From GCA-2746795 sp963747345 (GTDB lineage: Bacteria > Chloroflexota > Anaerolineae > Promineifilales > Promineifilaceae): a stretch of DNA of 64,000 nt. Location of the stretch: contig CAVVFA010000017.1 of NCBI GenBank assembly GCA_963747345.1, forward strand, positions 88,726 to 152,725, written 5' to 3'. The translations under genes were made by a program, and so were the position numbers. The stretch's first letter is position 1. The number at the start of each line of letters is the position of its first letter. The notes beneath the pieces were generated by a model that worked only from the letters and a program-made list of their open reading frames with translations, did no database searches and was not told where the DNA came from. Shown in pieces: positions 1 to 8,937 of the stretch.

Positions 1-1
1 C

Positions 2-880
2 GACCCGGTAGAACTGACCGTCACAGTAAATCATCCGGCAGGCACGCAGGTGCTTATGCCCACGCTGGACCCGAATTGGGGCAGCTTCGTCGTGCGCTCC
101 CAATCGCCAGTGACTACGGTAGACAATGGCGACGGCACAACCACGAGCACACAGCTTATCGACACGCGGTTGTTTGCCCCAGGCGCTTTCGAGACACCGC
201 CTTTGGCCGTTACGATTGCCGACAGCAGCGGCCAAATTATTGAAGCATCAGCCCCGCCCATCGCCATCACCGTGAACTCGGTGCTGGTGGAAGGGGACAC
301 GGAATTACGCGACATTAAACCGCAAGCAACGTTACCCGGCGCGTTAACCTGGCCGATTTTTGTGGCGGCTTTGGGTGCACTCATTGCCGGCATCGTGTGG
401 TTTATCGCCCGACGAGTGAAGGAAGCTTTTGACAATCGTCTGCCGCATGAAGTGGCGCTGGATACGCTAACGGCCGTTGAGAAAGAACATTTGCCGGAAA
501 ACGGCCGTTTCAAAGAACATTACACACTCGTCACAGATGCGCTACGGGCTTACGTCGAACAAACACAAGGTATCCAGGCCACAGACCGCACCACGGCCGA
601 AATTCAAAAAGAGTTGAGCAAATCGTCAACGACCTTAACAACCGAACAAGCCAAACAATTCACCACGATTCTGTCAGAAAGTGACCTGGTGAAATTCGCC
701 AAGTTCACCCCCGACATCGAGAGCGCCCACGCCCTCGTTACCCAATCACGACAGTTTATTGAAGATACCAAACCAGAACCAGTAGAAAAAGATAAAAAAT
801 CAAAGAATAAAGATGGCAGATCGGGAACCCAATCTCCAATCTCCAATCCCCAATCTCCAAAAACGGAGGCCGCCTCATGA
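2..880 (+). CDS. Membrane protein of the Bat/VWA operon (DUF4381-like), 5' end outside window
   Basis: The frame is open from base 2, so the start lies upstream of the window. The visible part has a beta-rich, probably extracytoplasmic region (about residues 1-110), one transmembrane helix (WPIFVAALGALIAGIVWFIA) and a cytoplasmic helical tail (HEVALDTLTAVEKEHLPENG onward). This layout matches the DUF4381-like proteins found between DUF58/MoxR genes and VWA genes in aerotolerance-type operons. The stop overlaps the next start in an ATGA arrangement (877-880), which indicates translational coupling. The last 20 codons run through a CCAATCT heptamer repeat, so the C-terminus is probably repeat-derived and unstructured. 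The DUF4381 assignment rests on tail sequence and position only. Confidence 0.65.
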   Translation, partial: DPVELTVTVNHPAGTQVLMPTLDPNWGSFVVRSQSPVTTVDNGDGTTTSTQLIDTRLFAPGAFETPPLAVTIADSSGQIIEASAPPIAITVNSVLVEGDTELRDIKPQATLPGALTWPIFVAALGALIAGIVWFIARRVKEAFDNRLPHEVALDTLTAVEKEHLPENGRFKEHYTLVTDALRAYVEQTQGIQATDRTTAEIQKELSKSSTTLTTEQAKQFTTILSESDLVKFAKFTPDIESAHALVTQSRQFIEDTKPEPVEKDKKSKNKDGRSGTQSPISNPQSPKTEAAS

Positions 881-1892
881 CAACAACTTTCCGATTCGCC
901 GCCCCCTGGCTCTTAGCCCTGCTGGCGCTCGTGCCGCTCATTGGCATCTTGCGCTGGCAGATGGAACAAAACGGCCGTCCGGCCAGCGTGCGTTACGCCG
1001 CGACCAACTTGGTCAAAGGCTTAAAACCAACCTGGCGGATGCGCTATCGCCCCACCTTAACATTGGTACGACTGCTCATTATCAGCTTAATGATTATCGC
1101 CCTGGCTCGACCGCAGCTCGGTCACGCCCGCGAGATTGTCAAAGGCGAAGGCGTGGAAATTGCGCTGGCCGTGGACATCAGCGGCAGTATGGCTTCGCTG
1201 GATTTTCAGCCGGACAACCGGTTGGCCGCTTCCAAAGCCGTTATTGATGAGTTCATCACAGAACGGCCGTATGACAAAATTGGCCTCGTGATTTTTAGCA
1301 GTGAAGCGTTCGCGCAAAGCCCGCTCACACTCGACCAAAACATGCTGCGCCGGTCGTTGGAACAGGTGGAACTGGCAACCGACCTCGGTCTGGAAGATGG
1401 CACGGCCATCGGCATGGGACTGGCTAACGCGGCCAACATGCTCAGCAGCAGCGACGCCAAGAGCAAGGTCATCATCTTATTGACAGACGGTGTGAACAAT
1501 GCCGGTCAGATCGACCCGTTAACAGCCGCCGAAGCCGCCAAAACGCTCGGCATCAAAATCTACACCATCGGCGCGGCCAAAACAGGGCAGGTGCCCGTAC
1601 CAGTCGAGTCCATCTTTGGCGGCGAACAAATCGTTTACCAGGAAAGCCAGATTGACGAAGCCGACGTTACAGCAGGTGGCCGACATGACGGGCGGCAAAT
1701 ATTACCGCGCCGAAGATACCGACGGTCTCCGTCAGATTTATGACGAAATTAACCAACTGGAACAATCAGAAGTGGAAGTGCAGGTGTTTAACCAGTATCA
1801 GGAATTGAGTTCTCTGGCTCCTGATTCCCGCCTTCTTCCTCATGATTCTGGAAATGGTATTACGCAAGACAACGTTTAGGACAATTCCTTAA
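877..1892 (+). CDS. batA: BatA-like VWA-domain membrane protein, frame broken twice
   Basis: BatA-type protein: an N-terminal TM segment (APWLLALLALVPLIGILRW), a second TM near residue 65, then a von Willebrand A domain with an intact MIDAS DISGSM (DxSxS). The frame opened at 877 runs to about residue 265 and is then lost. The expected continuation LQQVADMTGGKYYRAEDTDG appears one base over, from about 1665. A second one-base shift near 1810 restores the C-terminal TM (WLLIPAFFLMILEMVLRKTT), ending in TAA at 1890-1892. Both shifts look like single extra bases and conservation continues across them, so sequencing indels are likelier than pseudogenisation. VWA proteins of this operon are thought to work with MoxR ATPases in envelope complex assembly; the exact role is unknown. 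Confidence 0.85.
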
Positions 1893-1972
1893 ACGATGAG
1901 TGATGAACGATGAATGCTGAATAACCTATCCATTCATCGTTCCGCATTCATCATTCATCATTGGTGAAAATT
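1893..1972 (+). repeat. Inverted heptamer-repeat spacer (GATGAAT type)
   Basis: The spacer between batA and batB is built of near-7-base units (GATGAGT GATGAAC GATGAAT) followed by the inverse units (TTCATCG, TTCATCA, TTCATCA). The transcript could fold into a long imperfect hairpin that ends just before the GGTGA ribosome-binding site of the next gene. Confidence 0.7.
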
Positions 1973-2968
1973 ATGACATTCGCAAATCCAACTTTCTTAT
2001 ACGCACTCATTCTGGTTCCGCTGTTCGCCGTTTTTCTGGTGTGGGCCAACAACAAACGCAAAGCCGACCTGGGTCGTTTAGGCGACCGTAAGCTCATCGA
2101 CAGATTGAGCGCCGGCATCAACTGGCAGGGTCGCCGCTGGCGCATTCTCTTGTGGCTGGTGGCCTTGGTGCTGATTATCGTGGCGATGGCCCGGCCGCAG
2201 TGGGGATCTGAAGTGCAGACTGTAGACCAGGAAGGCTTGCAGGTGATGGTGGCACTGGACGTCTCGCAAAGCATGTTGGCTCAGGATAGTAAACCGAACC
2301 GCCTCGCCCGTGCCAAGCTGGAAATCTCCGATTTGATGGACAGGCTGAACGGTGACGAGGTTGGTCTGGTGGTTTTCTCTGGCGCCAGTTTCATCCAGTT
2401 CCCGCTGACGTCTGACTACAACACGGCACGCATGTACCTGGAAGGAGCCGACCCCAGTGTGATTTCTCGGCAGGGGACGGCGATTGGTGATGCGATTAAA
2501 ACGGCCGTTAATGGTTTCGATGATTCGCTAGACAGTCAAAAAGTGTTGGTCGTCATCTCTGACGGTGAAGATGCAGAAACTGACCCGCTCGCCGCCGCCC
2601 AAGAAGCGGCCGACGCTGGCATTCTCATCTACACGATTGGTTTCGGCACGCCAGAAGGTGAACCGATTCCGGTGCTGGACGCCAATGGCACTGTCGTCGA
2701 TTACAAACGAAACGCGCAGGGCGAAGTGGTGCTGTCACAACTTGACGAAGCCACCTTGCAAGAAATCGCGCAAATCGGTGGCGGGCAATATTACCGCGCC
2801 GCCGCCGACGCCAGCGAGCTAGACTCACTGCTGGCTGAACTCGACACCTTGCAAAAAGCAAAACTGGAAAGCCGCTTCGACACCCGCATGATTGAGCGCT
2901 TCCAAGGCTTCCTGTTAGCCGCCCTGGTTGTCCTCGTCATTGCCGAAATGATTCCGGACACAGGTTAG
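1973..2968 (+). CDS. batB: BatA/BatB-like VWA-domain membrane protein
   Basis: About 331 residues and intact. ATG at 1973 follows a GGTGA box, and an in-frame TTG four codons earlier is less likely. Two N-terminal TM segments (FLYALILVPLFAVFLVWANN and ILLWLVALVLIIVAMARPQW) are followed by a VWA domain with MIDAS DVSQSM, a later DGEDAETD loop and a C-terminal TM (GFLLAALVVLVIAEMI). It is a paralogue of the preceding gene, matching the usual batA-batB pair. The pair is predicted to lie in the cytoplasmic membrane with the VWA domain facing the periplasm or cell exterior. Confidence 0.9.
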   Translation: MTFANPTFLYALILVPLFAVFLVWANNKRKADLGRLGDRKLIDRLSAGINWQGRRWRILLWLVALVLIIVAMARPQWGSEVQTVDQEGLQVMVALDVSQSMLAQDSKPNRLARAKLEISDLMDRLNGDEVGLVVFSGASFIQFPLTSDYNTARMYLEGADPSVISRQGTAIGDAIKTAVNGFDDSLDSQKVLVVISDGEDAETDPLAAAQEAADAGILIYTIGFGTPEGEPIPVLDANGTVVDYKRNAQGEVVLSQLDEATLQEIAQIGGGQYYRAAADASELDSLLAELDTLQKAKLESRFDTRMIERFQGFLLAALVVLVIAEMIPDTG

Positions 2969-3032
2969 CAAGACAGAAGCAGAAGTGAAAACGGCCGTTA
3001 CACAAAAACAACAGGCAACAACAAATGCCTAA

Positions 3033-3110
3033 AGATCAGAGATTAGAGATTAGAGATTGGAGATGAATAACACACATCCAATCTTTAATCTTCAATCTTC
3101 AATCTTCTCA
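3033..3110 (+). repeat. Inverted heptamer-repeat spacer (GAGATTA / AATCTTC)
   Basis: Tandem 7-base units GAGATTA GAGATTA GAGATTG are followed by an opposite-sense run AATCTTT AATCTTC AATCTTC AATCTTC. The two arms can pair in RNA. An AAGGAG box and the next start codon follow immediately. Confidence 0.7.
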
Positions 3111-3121
3111 AGGAGAAAATT

Positions 3122-4110
3122 ATGAAATCAACGAAATCATCCAACAAATCTATCGCAAAAATCGCAGGCGTAATGGCACTGGCCTTAGCCCTGCTCGCCG
3201 CCGGACTCTTCCTCATCACCCGCGACGATTCGCCAGCCAGCAAACTGCTGCGCCAGGGCAACGACGCCTTCGCCGCTCAAAACTACCTGGACGCTCTCGG
3301 TGCTTACGAACTGGCGCAAAGCCGTCAGCCCGAACTGGCCGAGCCATTTTACAACGCCGCCAACGCCCTCTACCGTGAAGGCAGCTTCGGCGATGCCGTC
3401 GCCCAGATTCAACAAGCCCTGCTCAACGTGGCAGACGAAGAACTGGCACAGCACAGCTTCTACAACCTGGGCAATGCGGCTTATAACGGCCAAGATCTGG
3501 AAACGGCCGTTCAATCCTACATCGACGCCCTGCTCATTAACCCCAATGACGCCGACGCCAAATACAACCTGGAACTAGCCTGCAACAACAGCAGCAGCAA
3601 GAACAGGAACAGCAAGAACAAGAGCAAGAATCCGAGCAATCTGAAGAGTCTGAGTCTGAAGACAGTGAAAGCCAGGACGGACAAGAAGGTGAAGAAAACC
3701 AGGATCAACAAGAATCCAACTCAGAAAATGGTGATAAGCCAGCAAGAATCTGAGTCTGGTGAAGGCGATCAAGAGTCGAGATTCCAAAGACGGTCAAGAT
3801 GGCGACCAAAGCGACGAACAATCTGACCAACAAAACGAGCAAAGCGACCAAGACCCCTCGCAAAATGGCGAAGACGAACAGAACGAACAAAGTGACCAAG
3901 AGCAGCCAGGTCAGAGCAGCGGTCAGCCACAACCAGGCGACCCCACCGACCCCAATCAAAACGGCATGGTTCCCCAACCAGGCGAACGCATGACAAAAGA
4001 ACAAGCGCAGCCAACTGCTAATGTCCATCGCGCAAGGGTCTGGCACATTGCAAGAACGATTACAACAAATCTACGTCTCGCCGCTGCCCCCATCGGCACA
4101 GGACTGGTAA
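3122..4110 (+). CDS. batC: BatC-like TPR membrane protein, frame broken
   Basis: Starts after AAGGAG. It has an N-terminal TM anchor (AGVMALALALLAAGLFLI), then TPR units (LLRQGNDAFAAQNYLDALGA; FYNAANALYREGSFGDAVAQ; FYNLGNAAYNGQDLETAVQS; NPNDADAKYNLELA). After LELA the correct frame is one base over and gives a long Gln/Glu/Ser/Asp-rich acidic tail, typical of BatC. Two more shifts (near 3755 and 4010) are needed to reach the conserved end SGTLQERLQQIY...SAQDW, stop 4108-4110. All breaks lie in low-complexity sequence, which fits sequencing indels. Confidence 0.75.
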
Positions 4111-4112
4111 AA

Positions 4113-4180
4113 GACAGTGAACAGTAATCAGTGAACAGTAGATACGAACACTGATCAACTGACAACTGAACACTGAACAG
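4113..4180 (+). repeat. Inverted heptamer-repeat spacer (CAGTGAA / CACTGAA)
   Basis: Units CAGTGAA CAGTAAT CAGTGAA CAGTAGA are followed by related ACTGATCA ACTGACA ACTGAACA units before an AGAGGTAA box. It has the same architecture as the other operon spacers but an unrelated sequence. Confidence 0.6.
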
Positions 4181-4188
4181 AGGTAACT

Positions 4189-5960
4189 ATGAACAAGAAA
4201 CTAAAACTGACACTCATAACTGCATTAACCGTCATCGCGCTGATGATTGTGGCTGTGCCATCATTTGCCCAAGAAAGCCCCATTCAAGCCGAGGTAGACC
4301 GCACCAATTTGACCACGGATGAATCGCTGGTCTTGACCATCACGGTACAAGGGTTGGGTAACAACGTCTCCGAACCAGAGATTCCTTATCTGGATGGACT
4401 GAATATCGTTGGCTCCAGCACCTCATCCCAAATCAGCATCATCAATGGCAATACCAGCACCAGCAGGGTGTACCAATTCCGCTTGCAACCTGCGCGTCCG
4501 GGTGATGTGACCATCGCTCCCATCAACGTGGTCATCGACGGGCAAACGTTTAGCAGCGAGCCGATTCTAGTCCACATCGAGCAAGGAGCCGGAGCAGCAC
4601 AGTCCCAAAGTTTAGGTGCAGCCGCGCCAGCCGCCAGACACGGATCGCAGCGTTGAGGTTTCTAATGAGTTGAACGGGCAAGATTTGTTCGTGGAAGCCG
4701 TCGTAGACAATCCCGACACCGTATCAGGGCGAGGCCATCGACTACACCTTCCGCTTCTATCAAGCCGTCAACCTGTTCCGCGACCCGAATTACCAACCAC
4801 CTTCGTTCACTGGGTTTTGGACAGACGTGGAACCATTCCAAACAGATTACACCATCGAGGCCGCTGGGCGCACTTACCGCGTGAGTGAAGTGCATCACAC
4901 CATCATCCCGACTGCCAATGGCAATGTCTCCATCGAGCCAACGACGCTGAATATTCCCGGCAGTTTGTTTGAACGGGATCAAACGCTGCAAACCCGTCCG
5001 GTTGAGGTGACTGTGCAAGCATGGCCGCAAGGTGCGCCCGCTGATTTCAAAGGCGCGGTGGGCAAATACAACATCAGCGCCAAAGTAGATACTACGGAAA
5101 CAAAAGTGAATGAGCCGGTTACGCTGGAAGTGATTCTCAGCGGTGAAGGCAATATCAACACGGCCGGAGACCCGCGTTTGGACGGAAGGGGACGAATGGC
5201 GTTCGTTTGAAGAACAGGCCACTACCACTTCTTCTAAACAAGACGGCAAGATTGTCGGCCAAAAAGTGTATGAACGGCTGCTGATTCCCACGCAAGAAGG
5301 CCAACTGACGATTCCGGCGATTAGCTACAGCTATTTTGACCCGGAAACGGCCGTTTACGAAACAATCAGCACCGATCCCTTAACCGTCAACGTACTGCCC
5401 GGCGCGGCTACCACCACGGCACTCAATACAGCCGCCGCCGCGCCCATCCAACCAGACATAAACAGCGACATTCGCCACATCAAATTAGCGCCAGAAAAAT
5501 CGGCCGACACCACCCCGTTGACCAGCAAAACCTGGTTCTGGCTGCTCTGGTTGATTCCGCTAGGCATTGGTCATCGGACAAGCCGCGTACAAACGGCGTC
5601 AAACCTATTGGGCCACTAACAGCGACAAAGCGAAAAACAAGAAAGCAGCAAACAAAGCACATAAGTGTTTGCAGGATGCTAGTAAAAACGGGCAAGATAG
5701 GTATCAAAGCGCGATTCAAATCTTCAATCAATACCTGGAAGACAAATTAAACCAATCGGTTACAGGTCTCCGCCGCGCAGAAATCGCCCAACTGCTTACA
5801 GATAACGGCATCGACCGACACACTCGTCACGGAAGTTCAGCAGTTCCAGGAAACGTGCGAACACGGCCGTTATGCCCCAACCGGCGCTGGCATGGACGAG
5901 ACACATATTCTGGCTTACACGGGAACGTTGATTGATAAATTGGAGAAGCAATTCAGCTAG
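4189..5960 (+). CDS. batD: BatD-like protein (oxygen-tolerance family), frame broken at several points
   Basis: Signal peptide MNKKLKLTLITALTVIALMI...SFAQ, then BatD-type beta domains (VDRTNLTTDESLVLTITVQG; PGDVTIAPINVVIDGQTFSS; VSEVHHTIIPTANGNVSIEP; TLEVILSGEGNINTAGDPRL). A TM helix (WFWLLWLIPLGI) lies near the C-terminus, followed by a cytoplasmic helical tail ending GTLIDKLEKQFS, stop 5958-5960. To read it through, the frame must change near 4625, 4725, 5190, 5565 and 5815. Similarity to BatD persists in every segment. Five independent losses in an otherwise conserved gene are better explained by base-call indels than by decay, but real inactivation cannot be excluded. Confidence 0.8.
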
Positions 5961-6018
5961 AGGTTAGAGCAAGAGCTAGAGGAGTCCTCTCGCTCTCGCT
6001 CTTGCTCTCGCTCTACTG
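5955..6018 (+). repeat. Inverted short-repeat spacer (AGAGCAAGAG / GCTCTTGCTCT)
   Basis: The spacer carries AGAGCAAGAGC and, after a short middle, GCTCTCGCTCTTGCTCTCGCTCT-type hexamer units, so the two halves are complementary. It lies between the batD stop and the next gene. Confidence 0.55.
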
Positions 6019-6028
6019 AGGTATCATC

Positions 6029-6827
6029 ATGAAAAAAACACTCATCTACACCACACTCTTCATCGGTTTAGGCTTAATTTTAGGACTTCTGGCGGTGCAG
6101 CCCTCGTTTGCCCAAGAAAACGAGATGCAGGTAGCGAACTCATTGTATGAAAACGGCCGTTTTGCCAGAAGCCGCCCAGGCCTACGAACAACTCGTGGCA
6201 CAGGGCGCACACGACAGCGCCGTCTACTACAACCTGGGCAACGCCTACTTCCGGCAAGGCGACATCGGCCAGGCCATCTTCAACTACCAACGTGCAGCCC
6301 AACTGGCTCCACGCGACGCCGACATCCAGGCCAATTTAGCCATGGCTCGCGCCCAAGCCGTTGACCAACTACCAACCACCACCAGCAGCAGCCCATTGGA
6401 AAATTTTGCCTCCAGCACGCGCAGCTATCTCACGCTCAATGAAATGGCACTGCTGGCTTTAGGCGCCTGGTTCTTCTTCGGACTGGTTTGGCTCGTGTAT
6501 CGGCAGATGAATAACGGCCGTGGCAAAGAAGGCTTGCAATATATCCTCATTCTCTCCGGCGTCTTCATGGTTTTGGCAACATTCTCGCTGGGCAGTCGTA
6601 TCTACGTCGAGAACAATCGCCAACAAGCCGTCGTCATCGCCGCCGTCGTCGATGTGAGCGCCGGCCCCAGCGCCGACACCATTACCGAGTTTGACTTGCA
6701 CAGTGGCGCTGAAATTGAACTGTTAGAACAACGCGGAGAGTGGGTTCGCCTGACGCTGCCAGGCGGTCAAGTTCAAGGCTGGGTTCCGGCTGAAGCGGTC
6801 GCCATTTATTCTGTTGATAGTTTTTAG
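6029..6827 (+). CDS. BatE-like TPR and SH3-type protein, one frameshift
   Basis: Signal peptide (TTLFIGLGLILGLLAVQPSFAQ), then a TPR repeat region (AQAYEQLVAQGAHDSAVYYN; LGNAYFRQGDIGQAIFNYQR), two TM segments (ALLALGAWFFFGLVWLVY and LQYILILSGVFMVLATFSL) and a C-terminal bacterial SH3-like domain (SGAEIELLEQRGEWVRLTLP ... GWVPAEAVAIY). The frame shifts by one base near 6171, directly after an AACGGCCGTT copy: removing one A restores ENGRFAEAAQAYEQL. It is the last gene of the Bat-type operon. Confidence 0.75.
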
Positions 6828-6831
6828 ACAT

Positions 6832-6883
6832 CGTGGCGAGTGGCGGTTTCGTACCCGCCACCTCCCACTCGCCACTCGCCACA
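6832..6883 (+). repeat. Inverted repeat hairpin after the Bat operon
   Basis: GTGGCGAGTGGCGG is followed by CCGCCAC and CCACTCGCCACTCGCCAC. The arms pair over about 16 bases. It may act as a transcript-end or spacer structure. There is no T-run, so a classical terminator is not supported. Confidence 0.55.
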
Positions 6884-6903
6884 GTTCCTAAATGGGCGGA
6901 CTT

Positions 6904-7254
6904 ATGAAACGAGTACTCATCGTCAATGATCAAGAAATAAGCAGACGACTTATCTATCTGGCACTTGTCTCAATGCCAGATATTGTGGTGATCGGTGAAG
7001 CAACTAACGGCCTGGATGCCATTGAATTTGTGCAGAAAGATCAGCCAGATGTGGTTGTTATGGACTTTCGTATGCCTTTTATGGATGGCTTGCAAGCTAC
7101 GAAACAAATCACCAAGACCTGGCCTGACATCAAAGTTATCATGCACAGCATGACAGGTGTACCCCAGAAAGCCGGCAAAGCAATGGGAGCCTATCAGGTT
7201 TTACGTCCAAACGATTCGATGAAAGTATTGCAAACGGCCGTTTTGAATGCGTAA
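6904..7254 (+). CDS. Stand-alone response regulator receiver protein, lacks conserved Lys
   Basis: A single REC domain of 116 residues with no output domain. The phosphoacceptor Asp is in VVVMDFRMPFMDG and the acidic pair is ND in LIVNDQE. The usual Lys of the KP motif is replaced: the sequence reads YQVLRPND. ATG at 6904 is preferred because it gives the standard MKRVLIVND start; an in-frame ATG four codons upstream is possible. No kinase is adjacent. Without the Lys, phosphorylation-dependent switching may be altered. Confidence 0.85.
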   Translation: MKRVLIVNDQEISRRLIYLALVSMPDIVVIGEATNGLDAIEFVQKDQPDVVVMDFRMPFMDGLQATKQITKTWPDIKVIMHSMTGVPQKAGKAMGAYQVLRPNDSMKVLQTAVLNA

Positions 7255-7260
7255 AGTTGA

Positions 7261-7683
7261 CTAGACCACCAACCTCACCCACGGCTGCTCCACTGCATTA
7301 ACTAACTTTTTATCAGCCGTCCAAAGTTCACAACCCAAACTCTCCGCCAAAGCCAAATAAAAACTATCATACGCCGCCACCCGATTCAACTGACGCGTCC
7401 ACAAAAAAGCCTTTCGTGCCTGATCTTCAGTGGGCACAATCAACTCAATACCTAAATCAAGCCCAACAGCTAAACCTTCCTTTGCAGCCTGTTCCGAGAG
7501 TTCACCCCAAAAGACTGTTTTTGTCAAAATAGATGTTAGTTCATAAACCATTAGGGTAGGCGCACAGAGGATCCGTTTCTCTTGTTTCCACTCAAGCAGC
7601 AAACGGCTAAATGGGTCTTGTTGCACCTCGGGGAATAACAAATTGTACACAAAACTTGCATCAAGAACGACGTAAGAAGTCAT
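7261..7683 (-). CDS. PIN-domain toxin (VapC-like RNase)
   Basis: 140 residues with a PIN-domain acidic set: Asp8 (VVLDAS), Glu48 (VYELTS), Asp106 (AAYDSFYLALAE) and Asp124 (WTADKKL). Family members are metal-dependent RNases held inactive by the cognate antitoxin. It lies directly downstream of a Phd/YefM-type antitoxin and converges on the receiver gene. Confidence 0.88.
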   Translation of the reverse strand: MTSYVVLDASFVYNLLFPEVQQDPFSRLLLEWKQEKRILCAPTLMVYELTSILTKTVFWGELSEQAAKEGLAVGLDLGIELIVPTEDQARKAFLWTRQLNRVAAYDSFYLALAESLGCELWTADKKLVNAVEQPWVRLVV

Positions 7684-7985
7684 GGCGTTCCTCTAAATCA
7701 CGTTTTGCTTCTGCTAAAATCCTATCATGATCCAATGGCTTGCCCTCTGCGCTCCGCTAAAATTCTCTCTGCTAACGCATCCCGCTTAGCTAACCACTCC
7801 TCAATACGTGCCAGTTCATCATCATTATCCTCTGTCAGCCGTTCGTAATCCTCAATGCTGACAAGAGCCGCTTTGGGTTTGCCCCGAGAGGTCAAAATTA
7901 CTCGCTCGCCGCCAAAAGCAACGCGATTAACCAAAGTAGATATATCTCGTTTGACTTGTCCTATGCTTACTTGTGTATCTGTCAT
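7661..7985 (-). CDS. Phd/YefM-type antitoxin, probable frameshift near the C-terminus
   Basis: The N-terminus (TDTQVSIGQVKRDISTLVNR ... GGERVILTSRGKPKAALVSI) is a typical Phd/YefM DNA-binding domain. The uninterrupted frame ends at 7725 (86 residues). In the neighbouring frame the DNA continues with DRILAEAKRDLEERHDFLRR, a typical toxin-binding C-terminus, and stops at 7661-7663 overlapping the toxin start. One inserted or lost base near 7735 would join them. A GAGGTG box precedes ATG 7985. The antitoxin probably represses its own promoter. Confidence 0.82.
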
Positions 7986-8025
7986 GGTTCACCTCAATCA
8001 AAAAGTTGCACTATCCTGATAAAGC

Positions 8026-8057
8026 GTATTATACAATACAATTTGTTCTCAACTCAA
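8026..8057 (-). promoter_or_regulatory. Promoter and palindromic operator of the Phd-PIN pair
   Basis: On the minus strand TTGAGT (8052-8057), an 18-base spacer and a perfect TATAAT (8028-8033) precede the antitoxin. GTATT-4-AATAC (8026-8039) is an inverted repeat covering the -10 box, as expected for an autoregulated toxin-antitoxin operon. Confidence 0.65.
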
Positions 8058-8293
8058 TATCTCCGATCATGCTCTTCCGGTTCCACATCTGGAACCTTCG
8101 CTAAAATCGCCTCATATTTAGCACGATCCCCTCTTTTTGCCCGCTCTTCCAGGTAATCCTCAGTCATCAAAGCCGACATCTTCTCAGCAATCGCTAGTGT
8201 AATTAGTTGATTAATAGAAATGCCCTCTTTTTCAGCTAGCTCACGTATATTGTTATGTAAATAATCTGGTAACCGTAAACTCAGTGTGCTCAT
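8054..8293 (-). CDS. Ribbon-helix-helix antitoxin-like protein
   Basis: 79 residues from ATG 8293: STLSLRLPDYLHNNIRELAE followed by EGISINQLITLAIAEKMSAL is an N-terminal RHH DNA-binding fold, then an acidic C-terminal tail. It starts one base after the stop of the upstream PIN gene, so this pair is ordered toxin first, antitoxin second. That order is common for COG1569-type PIN proteins. Confidence 0.82.
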   Translation of the reverse strand: MSTLSLRLPDYLHNNIRELAEKEGISINQLITLAIAEKMSALMTEDYLEERAKRGDRAKYEAILAKVPDVEPEEHDRRY

Positions 8294-8294
8294 A

Positions 8295-8717
8295 TTATCC
8301 CACTCCAATTTTTTCAAGAAATTCAACAGGTGTTATCGCAATAAGGCCAAACTGTTCAATTCCTTTAAAATCACGCTTATTGAATGTCACAATGAAATCA
8401 CATTGGGCTTTAACCCCTAACTCAAGCAACATTTCATCATTAGGGTCTCGCAGCGTTGGTCGCCAAAGATAAAAAATTTCATGCGCGTTTCCAACTGCAC
8501 AAAAATAGTCAATAAAATCTTCAGCATCAGTTTTTGATAATTGCAGATGCGGTAATTGACGTAACAACACATCATGGTATTCCAAAATTAAGGGAACCGA
8601 TATATTGATTTCAAACATCCCACTGCCAATAAGCTGAAGCAATTGAAACGAAGCACCCCGTCGGGAACGAAGTCCAGCAATGATCACATTTGTATCAATT
8701 ACGACTTGCAATATCAT
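8295..8717 (-). CDS. PIN-domain toxin, COG1569-like
   Basis: MILQVVIDTNVIIAGLRSRR is the typical N-terminus of the COG1569 PIN family. Further acidic residues occur in PLILEYHDVL, RDPNDEMLLELG and the conserved end FIVTFNKRDF. I prefer ATG 8717: an upstream in-frame ATG at 8741 would place the operator inside the coding region. The start lies nine bases after the -10 box, so the mRNA is probably leaderless. Confidence 0.85.
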   Translation of the reverse strand: MILQVVIDTNVIIAGLRSRRGASFQLLQLIGSGMFEINISVPLILEYHDVLLRQLPHLQLSKTDAEDFIDYFCAVGNAHEIFYLWRPTLRDPNDEMLLELGVKAQCDFIVTFNKRDFKGIEQFGLIAITPVEFLEKIGVG

Positions 8718-8753
8718 AAATGGTATCTTATACAATACCATTTACTGAGTCAA
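8718..8753 (-). promoter_or_regulatory. Promoter with perfect operator palindrome, leaderless start
   Basis: AAATGGTAT (8718-8726) and ATACCATTT (8735-8743) form a perfect inverted repeat with an 8-base spacer abutting the PIN start codon. On the minus strand TTGACT (8748-8753) and TATAAG (8727-8732) are 15 bases apart, so the repeat covers the promoter. This suggests autorepression by the RHH protein. Confidence 0.6.
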
Positions 8754-8810
8754 GTTGGTTTTCCCCCACTTAACCCTCTCCCGCAAATTCTGGTAAAATC
8801 CCATCAACCT

Positions 8811-8926
8811 TTTAGGTAAACCACAAAAAGTTCTTTGATTAAAAATAGCGCTGTTTTGTGGTTTCCTTTAAGGAAAAGCGGGTTTTGCGCAATTCTAATT
8901 CCAAAAACTTTCCCGCTTTTACCTAG
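8811..8926 (+). repeat. 116-bp structured repeat, copy 1
   Basis: First of three copies (others 12557-12672 and, inverted, 60956-61071), all exactly the same length. It starts TTTAGGTAAACCACAAAAAG and ends TTTCCCGCTTTTACCTAG. Outer arms TAGGTAAA/TTTACCTA enclose CCACAAAA...TTTTGTGG, TTTCCTT-AAGGAAA and AAAAGCGGG...CCCGCTTTT. An extended -10 (TGGTAAAAT, 8791-8799) lies just upstream, so it may be transcribed as the leader of the response regulator gene. Confidence 0.9.
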
Positions 8927-8937
8927 GATGGGAACCC

